Assembly: GCA_002411615.1 (NCBI GenBank)
Contig: DHOF01000129.1
Location: 1-11,770 of the forward strand
Direction: 5' to 3'
From: Ruminococcaceae bacterium UBA5397
Lineage (GTDB): Bacteria; Bacillota; Clostridia; Oscillospirales; Acutalibacteraceae
Length of the DNA: 11,770 bases
Both the position numbers and the translations under genes were made by a program. Under the pieces are notes generated by a model. That model was not told the origin of the DNA. It saw only the letters and a program-made list of their open reading frames with translations, and did not search any database. Shown here one piece after another: positions 1 through 6,360 of this stretch; positions within the stretch are counted from its first letter, which is position 1; every line of letters begins with the position of its first letter.

Positions 1-22
1 CTGCCAGCTGAGCTAATGATTC
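1..22 (-). tRNA. tRNA gene, 5' portion only (identity not visible, possibly Lys)
   Basis: Read on the minus strand, the first 22 bases give a seven-base acceptor strand GAATCAT, the invariant U8-A9 pair (TA), the D-stem GCTC and a D-loop beginning AGCTGGCAG. This is the standard start of a class I tRNA. The anticodon lies outside the window, so the amino acid cannot be read. The acceptor and D-arm resemble Firmicutes tRNA-Lys, which is a guess from memory. A consensus promoter sits at the right distance upstream (47-75, minus). Confidence 0.8.
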
Positions 23-46
23 ATTTGTTTTTTAAGCAGCTTATAT

Positions 47-75
47 AGTATACCAACATTTCATTAATATGTCAA
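47..75 (-). promoter_or_regulatory. sigma-A promoter of the tRNA gene
   Basis: On the minus strand a perfect -35 TTGACA (70-75) is followed after exactly 17 bases by -10 TATACT (47-52). The predicted start, about seven bases downstream near position 40, leaves an 18-base leader before the tRNA 5' end at 22. Near-consensus promoters are usual for stable RNA genes. Confidence 0.85.
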
Positions 76-159
76 TATTTTTTTATTTTTTTATTTTGAT
101 CAATTTTATCATTTTTTATCGTGACTTTTTCAAAAAGAAAAAAGTTCTCCTCTTTTGAT

Positions 160-188
160 TTGACAATTTTAATTTTATTCTTCATAAT
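160..188 (+). promoter_or_regulatory. sigma-A promoter of the DUF6056 membrane protein gene
   Basis: A perfect -35 TTGACA (160-165) lies 17 bases before CATAAT (183-188), a five-of-six match to the -10 box. Transcription would start near 195, giving a leader of about 60 bases before the ATG at 257. The rest of 76-159 is very AT-rich with T runs, and I see no gene in it. The promoter diverges from the tRNA promoter at 47-75. Confidence 0.75.
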
Positions 189-256
189 GGAAACAAGAAA
201 GATTTTCTATACTGAATAAATTTCACAGAAATACAAATGAATGGAGTTACGATCTA

Positions 257-1597
257 ATGGAACAAGTTTTAAACCGCCGTACAGAAAATCCGGTGCTTCG
301 ATTTTTAAAATGGCGTTATGCGCCCTTTCTTATTTTTTTAATTTATGCAATCATCGTTCACTGTACGATGCAGCTTTGGACAGACGATGATGTTCTTTTT
401 GCAAAAGCTCTGCAGGAAGAAGGCCCTCTTCTTCATTATTATACCACTCGTTATGCGACTTGGACTTCGAGATTACTGTTAGAAACTGTTTTAATTTATA
501 TAATTCAGATTCCTTTACTTTGGAAGATACTCGATATTGCAATTTTTGTATCAATTCCAGCATTGCTTTCTCTTCTTTTTGACAAGGGAAATAATTGGGG
601 AATTCGCTGGCTTTTCGTCTTTTTAATGTTCCTCTATCCGTTTCACGATATGGCAACCGCCGGTTGGATTACAACAACAGTCAACTATTTGTGGCCGCTG
701 GCTGCAGGAATTGCTGCTTTTTTGCCCATTAAAAAACTCTTACAAAATGAACCACTTCACTGGTATCATTATGTAATCAATATTCCACTCGTACTCTTCG
801 CTTCTAATCAGGAGCAATGCTGCGTAATCATTGCCGCTATGTTTTTCTTCTTTCTAATCAAACAGATTATCTGCAAAAAGAGTTGGCTCTACCCTGCTAT
901 TATGCTTTTTCTCTGTGCCTTAATGCTCCTTTTTATCATGACGTGTCCCGGTAATAAAGTAAGGCTTGTCTCTAATACAGAATACTGGCTTCCGGAATTT
1001 GCCAACCTGCATTTAGGTGGAAAAATCGAATTGGGGTTTTCCTCTACCCTTTACGCATTTCTATTTATGATGGGCCCATGCGGGCCTAATTATATCATTC
1101 TTGCATTTACATTTTTGCTGTTTTTGGCTGCACTGAAAGCAAAAATTTCTATTTTAAAAAAGATAATTTGCTTTTTCCCCTTTGGTATCTGCCTGCTCTT
1201 TTCCTTACAATCGGTTTTAAACTGGATTTCCATTTTTAATAGCTTTTTTAATCGGATCAATACTGCTATGACTTCAACCGGCACTCGCCCATTTTCACAC
1301 TTACCGGAAACAATTTTTCCAGATGCTGTTTTAAGTCTAATTTGTCTTGCAATTATTGTTTCCATGTTTTTTGTGTTTCAAAACAAAAAGCGATTTTGGC
1401 TTGCTCTCTATATCATGGCAGCAGGATTTATTACGCGTCTTGCAATGGGATTTTCGCCTACAGTCTGGGCCTCGAGCACCAGGACTTATCTGTTTTTTTA
1501 CATTGCAATGATTGTCGACGCTGCTTTGGTCTTAATAGAAATCCAAGAAAATTCCTCTGTACTTAAAATGAAACATTATTATCTTAAAAAACAATAA
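257..1597 (+). CDS. DUF6056-like polytopic membrane protein (GT-C-type glycosyltransferase-like)
   Basis: The product is a 446-residue integral membrane protein with about ten hydrophobic segments, the first at residues 21-38. After that segment an acidic DDD (43-45) is followed by R65-Y66..W69..R72, then a W-x-T-x-T-x-N-Y-L-W-P stretch (137-147), A-S-N-Q-E-Q (182-187) and C-P-G-N-K-V-R (230-236). These resemble the conserved motifs I associate with DUF6056 proteins, often encoded near surface-polysaccharide genes. An acidic pair in the first outer loop is also the usual catalytic signature of lipid-linked-sugar GT-C transferases. Transfer of a sugar to a surface glycan at the membrane is therefore plausible but inferred. 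The start at 257 is set by GGAG at 243-246. The gene stands alone between its own promoter and a hairpin at 1611-1639, so the context does not name a substrate. Confidence 0.7.
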   Translation: MEQVLNRRTENPVLRFLKWRYAPFLIFLIYAIIVHCTMQLWTDDDVLFAKALQEEGPLLHYYTTRYATWTSRLLLETVLIYIIQIPLLWKILDIAIFVSIPALLSLLFDKGNNWGIRWLFVFLMFLYPFHDMATAGWITTTVNYLWPLAAGIAAFLPIKKLLQNEPLHWYHYVINIPLVLFASNQEQCCVIIAAMFFFFLIKQIICKKSWLYPAIMLFLCALMLLFIMTCPGNKVRLVSNTEYWLPEFANLHLGGKIELGFSSTLYAFLFMMGPCGPNYIILAFTFLLFLAALKAKISILKKIICFFPFGICLLFSLQSVLNWISIFNSFFNRINTAMTSTGTRPFSHLPETIFPDAVLSLICLAIIVSMFFVFQNKKRFWLALYIMAAGFITRLAMGFSPTVWASSTRTYLFFYIAMIVDAALVLIEIQENSSVLKMKHYYLKKQ

Positions 1598-1610
1598 ATA
1601 TTAGATCGAA

Positions 1611-1639
1611 AAAAGGCCACCTTAAACAGGTGGCCTTTT
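1611..1639 (+). terminator. hairpin terminator after the DUF6056 gene
   Basis: A perfect 12-bp stem, AAAAGGCCACCT (1611-1622) with AGGTGGCCTTTT (1628-1639), encloses a five-base loop TAAAC. It begins 14 bases after the stop at 1597. The run of T is only four bases and is followed by C, so as an intrinsic terminator it is GC-strong but U-poor. The arms are symmetrical, so it could act in either direction. Confidence 0.75.
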
Positions 1640-1657
1640 CAGAGAGAGGAGAAATTT

Positions 1658-1687
1658 ATGAAAATGTCTTATAATCATTTCGAATAA
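1658..1687 (+). other. nine-codon ORF with a strong ribosome binding site
   Basis: GAGAGGAG (1644-1651) sits six bases before ATG at 1658. The frame reads M-K-M-S-Y-N-H-F-E and stops at TAA (1685-1687). No promoter is evident between the upstream hairpin and this site, so any expression would need read-through. It could be a tiny peptide, a leader ORF, or the remnant of a gene whose body has been lost. I do not recognise the peptide. Between 1688 and 1760 there is AT-rich sequence in which I see no gene. Confidence 0.3.
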
Positions 1688-1760
1688 TTTTAAGATACAC
1701 TCTTTATGTGACGGTTTGATGAAAAAAATCTGATCATTACAAAATTTTTTTAAAAACAAG

Positions 1761-1789
1761 TTGACTTTTTAAACTGCAATTAATATAAT
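1761..1789 (+). promoter_or_regulatory. sigma-A promoter of the rrf2-trxA operon
   Basis: TTGACT (1761-1766) and a perfect TATAAT (1784-1789) are separated by 17 bases. Transcription should start near 1796, inside the dyad at 1793-1811, and the leader to the ATG at 1843 is about 45 bases. Confidence 0.85.
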
Positions 1790-1792
1790 ATC

Positions 1793-1811
1793 AGTATAGT
1801 AAATGATACTA
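1793..1811. promoter_or_regulatory. inverted repeat over the transcription start, likely Rrf2 operator
   Basis: Two nested dyads are present: AGTAT (1793-1797) with ATACT (1806-1810), and TAGTA (1797-1801) with TACTA (1807-1811). They begin three bases after the -10 box and cover the predicted +1. A repressor bound here would block initiation. Autoregulation is common for Rrf2 proteins, so the product of the next gene is the natural candidate. That assignment is inferred from position. Confidence 0.5.
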
Positions 1812-1842
1812 AATTGATTACAGTTAAAGGAGGTTTGAGAAA

Positions 1843-2262
1843 ATGAACAGTGACTTCTGCGTAGCCGTTCATGCATTGGTCTATTTAAATCGCAAAGCAG
1901 AAGTCGTTTCCAGCGAAGAACTTGCTAAGAATATCTGCACTCATCCTGCCCGAGTGCGCAAGGTTCTCTCTAAGCTGAAACGAGCCGGTTTCGTCACGAC
2001 AAAAGAAGGGATCGAAGGCGGTTATCGTTTCGTTGGAAATCCCGAGTCGATTACTCTTGACGAAATCAGCAAAGCACTTGACGTTCGTTTCGTAGAATCT
2101 TCCTGGCGCAGCGGAGACAGTGATATGGACTGTTTAATTGCCTCCGGAATTGCAAAGATTATGGATGGAATTTACGAAGATTTGGACAAACTATGTAAGG
2201 ATCATTTGAAAACTGTGACAATTCAAACAATCGATGATGAAATCTTTCACAAAAACAAATAA
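1843..2262 (+). CDS. Rrf2-family transcriptional regulator
   Basis: This is a 139-residue winged-helix protein of typical Rrf2 length. The N-terminus (F-C-V-A-V-H-A-L-V-Y-L) is followed by a helix-turn-helix around residues 24-50 (E-E-L-A-K-N...R-V-R-K-V-L-S-K-L-K-R-A-G-F) and a wing with E-G-I-E-G-G-Y (56-61). It then has the family-typical I-T-L-D-E-I (70-75). Cysteines are at 6, 32, 97 and 118. The closely spaced three-cysteine cluster that binds Fe-S in IscR or NsrR is absent, with only C97 in that region, so this is more like the YwnA/CymR type, which lacks a cluster. The start is fixed by AAAGGAGG (1826-1833), nine bases before the ATG. It is co-transcribed with the thioredoxin gene 31 bases downstream. 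A redox- or thiol-related signal is plausible but not shown by the sequence. Confidence 0.88.
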   Translation: MNSDFCVAVHALVYLNRKAEVVSSEELAKNICTHPARVRKVLSKLKRAGFVTTKEGIEGGYRFVGNPESITLDEISKALDVRFVESSWRSGDSDMDCLIASGIAKIMDGIYEDLDKLCKDHLKTVTIQTIDDEIFHKNK

Positions 2263-2293
2263 TTAAAGTCTATTTTTAAGGAGGAACACTTTT

Positions 2294-2599
2294 ATGGAAA
2301 TCAAAGCTTTAACATCTGAAAATTTTGAGGCTGAAGTTTTAAAAGAATCAAAAACGGTTCTAATTGATTTTTGGGCAAGCTGGTGCGGTCCCTGCCGCAT
2401 GCTTTCCCCCGTTGTTGACCAAATTGCCGAAGAGCGTCAGGACATAAAAGTCTGCAAGGTTAACATTGATGAACAGCCGGAATTAGCACAAAAATTCGGC
2501 ATTATGAGCATTCCAACACTGCTTGTTTTTCGCGATGGCAAACAGGTAAATTCTTCTGTTGGCGTACGCCCCAAACAAGATATTTTAAATCTTCTTTAA
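2294..2599 (+). CDS. trxA: thioredoxin
   Basis: This is a 101-residue cytoplasmic thioredoxin that reduces protein disulfides through a Cys pair, normally recharged by thioredoxin reductase. The active site W-C-G-P-C is at residues 30-34 (C31, C34). D25 is the buried acid in the preceding strand, and the cis-proline motif M-S-I-P-T puts Pro at 74. There is no signal peptide. A further Cys lies at 54. The length is slightly under the usual 105-110, with the C-terminal helix ending abruptly at N-L-L. AAGGAGG (2278-2284) lies nine bases before the ATG. It is the second gene of the operon after the Rrf2 regulator and ends before a strong terminator. No thioredoxin reductase gene is visible in the window. 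Confidence 0.93.
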   Translation: MEIKALTSENFEAEVLKESKTVLIDFWASWCGPCRMLSPVVDQIAEERQDIKVCKVNIDEQPELAQKFGIMSIPTLLVFRDGKQVNSSVGVRPKQDILNLL

Positions 2600-2624
2600 T
2601 TTCAACCAATTTCAAAAGATTTGC

Positions 2625-2662
2625 AAAAATCCGTCTCCAATCATAAGGAGACGGATTTTTTT
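2625..2662 (+). terminator. intrinsic terminator of rrf2-trxA
   Basis: The stem has arms AAAAATCCGTCTCC (2625-2638) and GGAGACGGATTTTT (2647-2660), fully complementary, with loop AATCATAA and continuing T. It begins 25 bases after the trxA stop. Confidence 0.9.
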
Positions 2663-2668
2663 ATTTCC

Positions 2669-2726
2669 TAAAAAAACAGCCGCTCTGCTTTTCCTCTCAA
2701 AAAGGAGAAAAAGCAAAACAGCTGTC
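2669..2726 (-). terminator. intrinsic terminator of ackA
   Basis: On the minus strand a long imperfect hairpin pairs ACAGC(TGTTTTGCTTTTTCTCC) with (GAGGAAAAGCAGAGCG)GCTGT. The outer arms are 2721-2725 and 2676-2680, and a run of T follows (complement of the A run 2669-2675). It lies about 40 bases after the ackA stop and abuts the trxA terminator, so the two convergent operons are separated by back-to-back terminators. Confidence 0.75.
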
Positions 2727-2765
2727 AAATAATTTATATTAACAATTTAACAATTAAAATAGAAA

Positions 2766-4019
2766 TTAGATATCTTCCGGATCAACAACCGTCTTATCCT
2801 CTGCGGTCGCATAGGAGAAACCAGCAACGATTTCCTTGGTATCACGAGCAATCATCAATTCCTCGTTGGTCGGAATGACCCATACCTGCACCTGAGAATC
2901 AAAGGAAGAAATCTTTCCGCCTTTTCCAAGAATCATCTGATCATTGAGAACTCCATCGACCTTGGTGCCAAGGAACCGCAGATAACGGCAAACGCCATAA
3001 CGGATCTTCGGAACATTTTCGCCAAGACCTGCTGTAAAGACGATTGCGTCAAGTCCATTCATCGCAGCAGCATAAGCGCCGATATACTTTGCGATCTGAT
3101 AAATCAGCATTTCGTGGGTCAAAGCAGCTCTGTGATCGCCACGAATTTCCGCGCTGGTTACATCACGGTCATCACTGTAACCGCAGATACCAAGCATACC
3201 GGATTTTTTATTGAGAAGATCGTCCATCTCTTTTGCAGTCAAGCCCTCTTGTTCCATCAGGAAAGTCACAATGGAAGGATCAAGGTCGCCGCAACGAGTT
3301 CCCATCATAAAGCCGCCAAGCGGGGTCAGGCCCATGCTGGTATCCACGACATGACCATCTTTAATTGCGGTAACAGAAGAACCATTTCCAATATGGCAGG
3401 TAACCATCTTAATATCTTCCAGCGGCTGATGCATCAGATGTGCACAGTGCTGACTCACATAGCGATGGCTGGTTCCGTGAAAACCATAGCGGCGAATCTT
3501 ATATTTCTCATAATACTCGTAAGGAATCGCATACATATAAGCTTTTTCTGGCATGCTTGCATGGAAACTTGTATCAAAAGTGATACATTCCGGCATCTCT
3601 GTACCGAACACCTCGCGGCATGCAAGGATTCCTTGCAGTTCCGGGCCGTTATGAAGCGGTGCCAGCGGAACAAGGCTCTCTACGCCCTTGATGACTTCTT
3701 CGTCAACTAATACGCTGTGATGGAAGATAGAACCGCCCTGCGCAACACGATGACCAATTGCAGCGATTTCAGAAAGGTTCTTGATTACGCCGAATTCTTT
3801 ATCGACTAGAATTTGGGTCACGAGTTTAAAGGCTGCCTTGTGATCCGGCAGAGCAGGCTCAGAACTAGTTTTGCGGCCGTCCGCAGTCTTATGGCTGAAT
3901 GACCCCTTCTCCTGACCGATTCGTTCACAATTTCCTTTGCAGAGCATTTTCTCCGTGTCCATATCGATCAGCTGATACTTGAGCGAAGAACTGCCGGCAT
4001 TGATGACCAGAATTTTCAT
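2766..4019 (-). CDS. ackA: acetate kinase
   Basis: Acetate kinase interconverts acetyl phosphate plus ADP and acetate plus ATP, and is the substrate-level phosphorylation step of acetate fermentation. The 417-residue product starts with the phosphate-binding V-I-N-A-G-S-S-S-L-K (5-14). It carries G-H-R-V-A-Q-G-G (89-96, R91), F-D-T-S-F-H (148-153, catalytic D149), Y-G-F-H-G-T-S-H (178-185, H181), C-H-I-G-N-G-S-S (208-215), G-T-R-C-G-D-L-D-P (240-248, R242) and T-A-G-L-G-E-N. All known catalytic positions are present. The C-terminus runs about 15 residues beyond the usual end with an acidic tail. AGGAGGA (4031-4037) precedes the ATG. The usual partner pta (phosphotransacetylase) is not adjacent: upstream is divergent tmcAL and downstream is convergent trxA. 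The gene is therefore monocistronic within what can be seen. Confidence 0.97.
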   Translation of the reverse strand: MKILVINAGSSSLKYQLIDMDTEKMLCKGNCERIGQEKGSFSHKTADGRKTSSEPALPDHKAAFKLVTQILVDKEFGVIKNLSEIAAIGHRVAQGGSIFHHSVLVDEEVIKGVESLVPLAPLHNGPELQGILACREVFGTEMPECITFDTSFHASMPEKAYMYAIPYEYYEKYKIRRYGFHGTSHRYVSQHCAHLMHQPLEDIKMVTCHIGNGSSVTAIKDGHVVDTSMGLTPLGGFMMGTRCGDLDPSIVTFLMEQEGLTAKEMDDLLNKKSGMLGICGYSDDRDVTSAEIRGDHRAALTHEMLIYQIAKYIGAYAAAMNGLDAIVFTAGLGENVPKIRYGVCRYLRFLGTKVDGVLNDQMILGKGGKISSFDSQVQVWVIPTNEELMIARDTKEIVAGFSYATAEDKTVVDPEDI

Positions 4020-4061
4020 TTTTGTTAACTTCCTCCTAAATTAAAAGATAAACAGAATTAC

Positions 4062-4099
4062 TTGCAACTTCTTGATGAACAAAGTAATATATATATGAT
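4062..4099 (+). promoter_or_regulatory. candidate promoter(s) of tmcAL
   Basis: In the divergent gap between ackA and tmcAL two overlapping candidates occur on the plus strand: TTGCAA (4062-4067) with 17 bases to TAATAT (4085-4090), and TTGATG (4072-4077) with 16 bases to TATGAT (4094-4099). Either would give a leader of about 35-50 bases before the ATG at 4144. I could not pick a convincing ackA promoter on the opposite strand. The region is short (4020-4143), so the two genes' promoters must overlap or nearly so. Confidence 0.45.
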
Positions 4100-4143
4100 A
4101 ATACATGTTTTTCGGGATTTCAAGGCAAAGGAGCAAGAAAACA

Positions 4144-5331
4144 ATGAAAATATGCGCAGTCATATGCGAGCTAAACCCCTGTCACTTCGGTCATCAAGCT
4201 CTTTTTGATGCTGCGCGGGAAAATGGGGCCACCCACATTGCTGCTATTTTAAGCGGAGACTTCGTACAGCGCGGAGAACCCGCTTTGCTCCCAAAATGGG
4301 AACGTGCTGCTCAAGCGCTTTCGATCGGTGCCGATTTAGTCATTGAACTCCCCGTTCCCTTTGCAACAGCCGGCGCGGAAACGTTTGCAAAAGGAGGCGT
4401 TTCGCTTGCCGGAGCCATCGACGCAGACTTTCTTGCTTATGGCAGCGAGTGTGCAGATTTAAAAGCCCTTCATTTTCTTGCAGATACGCTGCTTTCTGAA
4501 AAGTTCTCAGAATGCTTAAATAACTTTTTAAGCGAAGGGATTTCTTTTGCTGCTGCACGTCAAAAGGCAGTTGAAGTTCTCTGTGGAAAAGAAATGGCGG
4601 CGCTCTTAAAAATGCCAAACAATATCCTTGCCGTCGAATATGAAAAAGCAAAAAAGGAACTTCATCTTTCGATGGATTCCCTAACGATTCCGCGGTTGGG
4701 TGCTATGCACGACAGCCTTTGTGATTCTTCTTTTCAAAGCAGCAGCCGAATTCGTCAGGAGATTTTTTCCGATGGAAACTGGTTTCCTATGATGCCGGAA
4801 AAATCGGCTGTGATTCTTAAAAAAGCCATCACAGAAGGTCATGCACCAGCTTCCTTTAAATACGCTGAGCGCGCCGTTTTATATGCGCTGAGAAAATTGC
4901 AGCCAGAAGATCTCGCGCGTCTCCCAGACATTTCAGAAGGTCTGGAAAACCGTATTTATGCTGCCGTTCGAAGCGCTGCTTCTCTAGAGTCTCTTTACAC
5001 ACAGATTAAAACAAAGCGATATCCCCTATCCCGGATTCGAAGAATTATTCTCAGTGCATTTTTAGGGATTCAAAAAGCAGATACAGCCCTGCTTCCTCCC
5101 TATCTTCGGATTCTTGCCATCGGAAAAAGAGGACAAGAACTTTTGCATTTTATCAAAAGCAACACAAATTTACCGATTATCACACATTCCTCAGATCATT
5201 TTGCTCTTGACAGCAAGGCTTTTCATATGATTGAATTAGAGCATCTGGCATCTGATTTATATGCACTTTGTATGCCTGTTCCATGCCCTTGCGGCAGTGA
5301 TTTGACTCATGGTATAATTGTTTCAGAATAA
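4144..5331 (+). CDS. tmcAL: tRNA(Met) cytidine acetate ligase TmcAL (YlbM family)
   Basis: TmcAL makes N4-acetylcytidine at the wobble base of elongator tRNA-Met, activating acetate with ATP through an acetyl-adenylate. The protein has 395 residues from the ATG at 4144. The N-terminal nucleotidyltransferase fold shows A-V-I-C-E-L-N-P-C-H-F-G-H (5-17, HxGH), then L-S-G-D-F-V-Q-R-G-E-P-A and the family block W-E-R-A-A-Q-A-L-S-I-G-A-D-L-V-I-E-L-P. S-S-S-R-I-R-Q-E stands in for the second nucleotide-binding signature. The usual N-P-F-H-N-G-H is here N-P-C-H-F-G-H, with the catalytic histidines kept. The C-terminus is cysteine-rich (C-M-P-V-P-C-P-C). I chose 4144 because AAAGGAG (4127-4133) lies ten bases upstream; an in-frame ATG at 4105 lacks such a site and adds 13 non-family residues. 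It is divergent from ackA, whose product makes the acetate it uses, and is followed 31 bases later by the DUF4380 gene. Confidence 0.93.
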   Translation: MKICAVICELNPCHFGHQALFDAARENGATHIAAILSGDFVQRGEPALLPKWERAAQALSIGADLVIELPVPFATAGAETFAKGGVSLAGAIDADFLAYGSECADLKALHFLADTLLSEKFSECLNNFLSEGISFAAARQKAVEVLCGKEMAALLKMPNNILAVEYEKAKKELHLSMDSLTIPRLGAMHDSLCDSSFQSSSRIRQEIFSDGNWFPMMPEKSAVILKKAITEGHAPASFKYAERAVLYALRKLQPEDLARLPDISEGLENRIYAAVRSAASLESLYTQIKTKRYPLSRIRRIILSAFLGIQKADTALLPPYLRILAIGKRGQELLHFIKSNTNLPIITHSSDHFALDSKAFHMIELEHLASDLYALCMPVPCPCGSDLTHGIIVSE

Positions 5332-5362
5332 AATCCAGAGTTTAAGAGGGGGAAAAGCTCTT

Positions 5363-6298
5363 ATGAGTATCGAAATGCAGGAAATTGAATATGAACCGTT
5401 TGGACGATGCATTAAAATTTCCAACCGGGTTTTGGAGGCAATTATCTCGATCGATTTTGGTCCCCGCATCTTAAAATTCAATTTTCTGAATGAAGAAAAC
5501 ACACTGTATGAAGATAAACAGGATCGACATATTTATCAAAATGAAATTCTGCATGAATATTTTGGAAAAGACGCAAAGTTCCACTGTTACGGCGGACACC
5601 GCCTTTCCGTTGCACCGGACGTAATGCCACAAAGCTATTATCCCGACAACGAACCGGTCGTCTATGGCCCTATTAATGGCGGAGTGACTTTTACATCCCC
5701 CCGCCAGCAAGACAGCGAGCTTGAGTTTTCCATGGATATCATGATGTCGGATGGAACCTCCGATATTATGGTCGTTCACAAGCTAAAAAATTGTTCTTCT
5801 TCAGAAAAAAATATTGCGCTCGCCGGAATTACAATGACCCCCAAAGATGGTCTTTTGATCGTTCCCCAAAATCGGGGACATGATGAAAAGCACTATCCAA
5901 ACCGTCATCTTTCCCTGTGGCCTTTTTCAAGTTTCCGCGACCCGCGCCTCTTTGTTGGAGATCGATATTTAACGGTTAAACACGCAGCAGCAGAACAATA
6001 TTTAAAATTTGGAATTAATGATGTGCAGGGTTGGGCGGTTTATGTTCGCAATCACACCGCCTTGATGGCACGTTTTATCCATAATACTGCTTTTGCCTAT
6101 CCGGATTTCGGCGCTTCTTTTGAATCTTACGTCTGCAATGACTACACCGAAATGAGGGTACTCTCTCCGCTTTACACGGCTGCTCCCGGAAAAATAATTC
6201 GTCATGTTGAAAATCTTTCGCTTTTTCATGTTGAAAATCTTCCGAATGCAGAAGATGAAGATGCCATTGAAAATTTTTGCGAACAGCTTGCACCCTAA
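5363..6298 (+). CDS. DUF4380 domain protein (galactose-mutarotase-like fold)
   Basis: The product has 311 residues, beta-rich, with no signal peptide or membrane segment. Landmarks match DUF4380: D-F-G-P-R-I (31-36), Y-G-G-H-R-L (76-81), Y-Y-P-D-N-E-P-V (92-99), a later P-Q-N-R-G, L-W-P-F, D-P-R-L-F-V-G-D-R-Y, Y-P-D-F-G-A-S-F-E and the closing L-S-P-L...A-P-G-K-I. The fold is that of aldose epimerases and carbohydrate-binding beta-sandwiches, so a sugar ligand is likely. The reaction is unknown to me. The start at 5363 follows GAGGGGG (5346-5352) by ten bases; a longer frame from 5318 would overlap tmcAL. It is probably co-transcribed with tmcAL. The C-terminus carries an in-frame tandem duplication of 24 bases (H-V-E-N-L-S-L-F / H-V-E-N-L). 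Confidence 0.8.
   Translation: MSIEMQEIEYEPFGRCIKISNRVLEAIISIDFGPRILKFNFLNEENTLYEDKQDRHIYQNEILHEYFGKDAKFHCYGGHRLSVAPDVMPQSYYPDNEPVVYGPINGGVTFTSPRQQDSELEFSMDIMMSDGTSDIMVVHKLKNCSSSEKNIALAGITMTPKDGLLIVPQNRGHDEKHYPNRHLSLWPFSSFRDPRLFVGDRYLTVKHAAAEQYLKFGINDVQGWAVYVRNHTALMARFIHNTAFAYPDFGASFESYVCNDYTEMRVLSPLYTAAPGKIIRHVENLSLFHVENLPNAEDEDAIENFCEQLAP
6203..6241 (+). repeat. 24-base-period in-frame tandem duplication in the DUF4380 gene
   Basis: CATGTTGAAAATCTT occurs at 6203-6217 and again at 6227-6241, offset by 24 bases (eight codons). The protein reads H-V-E-N-L twice. The family normally has one such H-V-E segment near its end, so this looks like a recent small duplication that extended the C-terminus. 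Confidence 0.7.
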
Positions 6299-6307
6299 TC
6301 AATATTA

Positions 6308-6354
6308 AAAAAAGACCCATGTTCCGTAAATAAACGGAGCATGGGTCATTTTTT
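6308..6354. terminator. bidirectional intrinsic terminator between the DUF4380 and LysR genes
   Basis: The 14-bp stem GACCCATGTTCCGT (6314-6327) / ACGGAGCATGGGTC (6334-6347) has one G-T wobble and a loop AAATAA. It is flanked on the left by an A run and on the right by T runs, so either strand gives a hairpin followed by U. It sits between two convergent genes, ten bases after the DUF4380 stop and seven before the LysR stop. Confidence 0.92.
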
Positions 6355-6360
6355 ATGCTT

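Noticed and set aside
1..256. tRNA as the integration site of an island containing the DUF6056 gene
   Set aside because: Only the 5' end of the tRNA is seen, whereas integrases normally use the 3' end. I see no integrase or repeat here.
3114..3710. Long open frame (198 codons) on the plus strand inside ackA
   Set aside because: It is antisense to a fully conserved acetate kinase, has no ribosome binding site that I can see and no recognisable domain. It is a codon-bias shadow.
4105..4143. Upstream ATG as the start of tmcAL
   Set aside because: It would add 13 residues before the normal M-K-I-C-A-V-I-C start and has no ribosome binding site, whereas 4144 has AAAGGAG at ten bases.
5318..5362. 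Upstream ATG of the DUF4380 gene overlapping tmcAL
   Set aside because: GAGGGGG is ideally placed for the ATG at 5363, and the extra 15 residues do not match the family.
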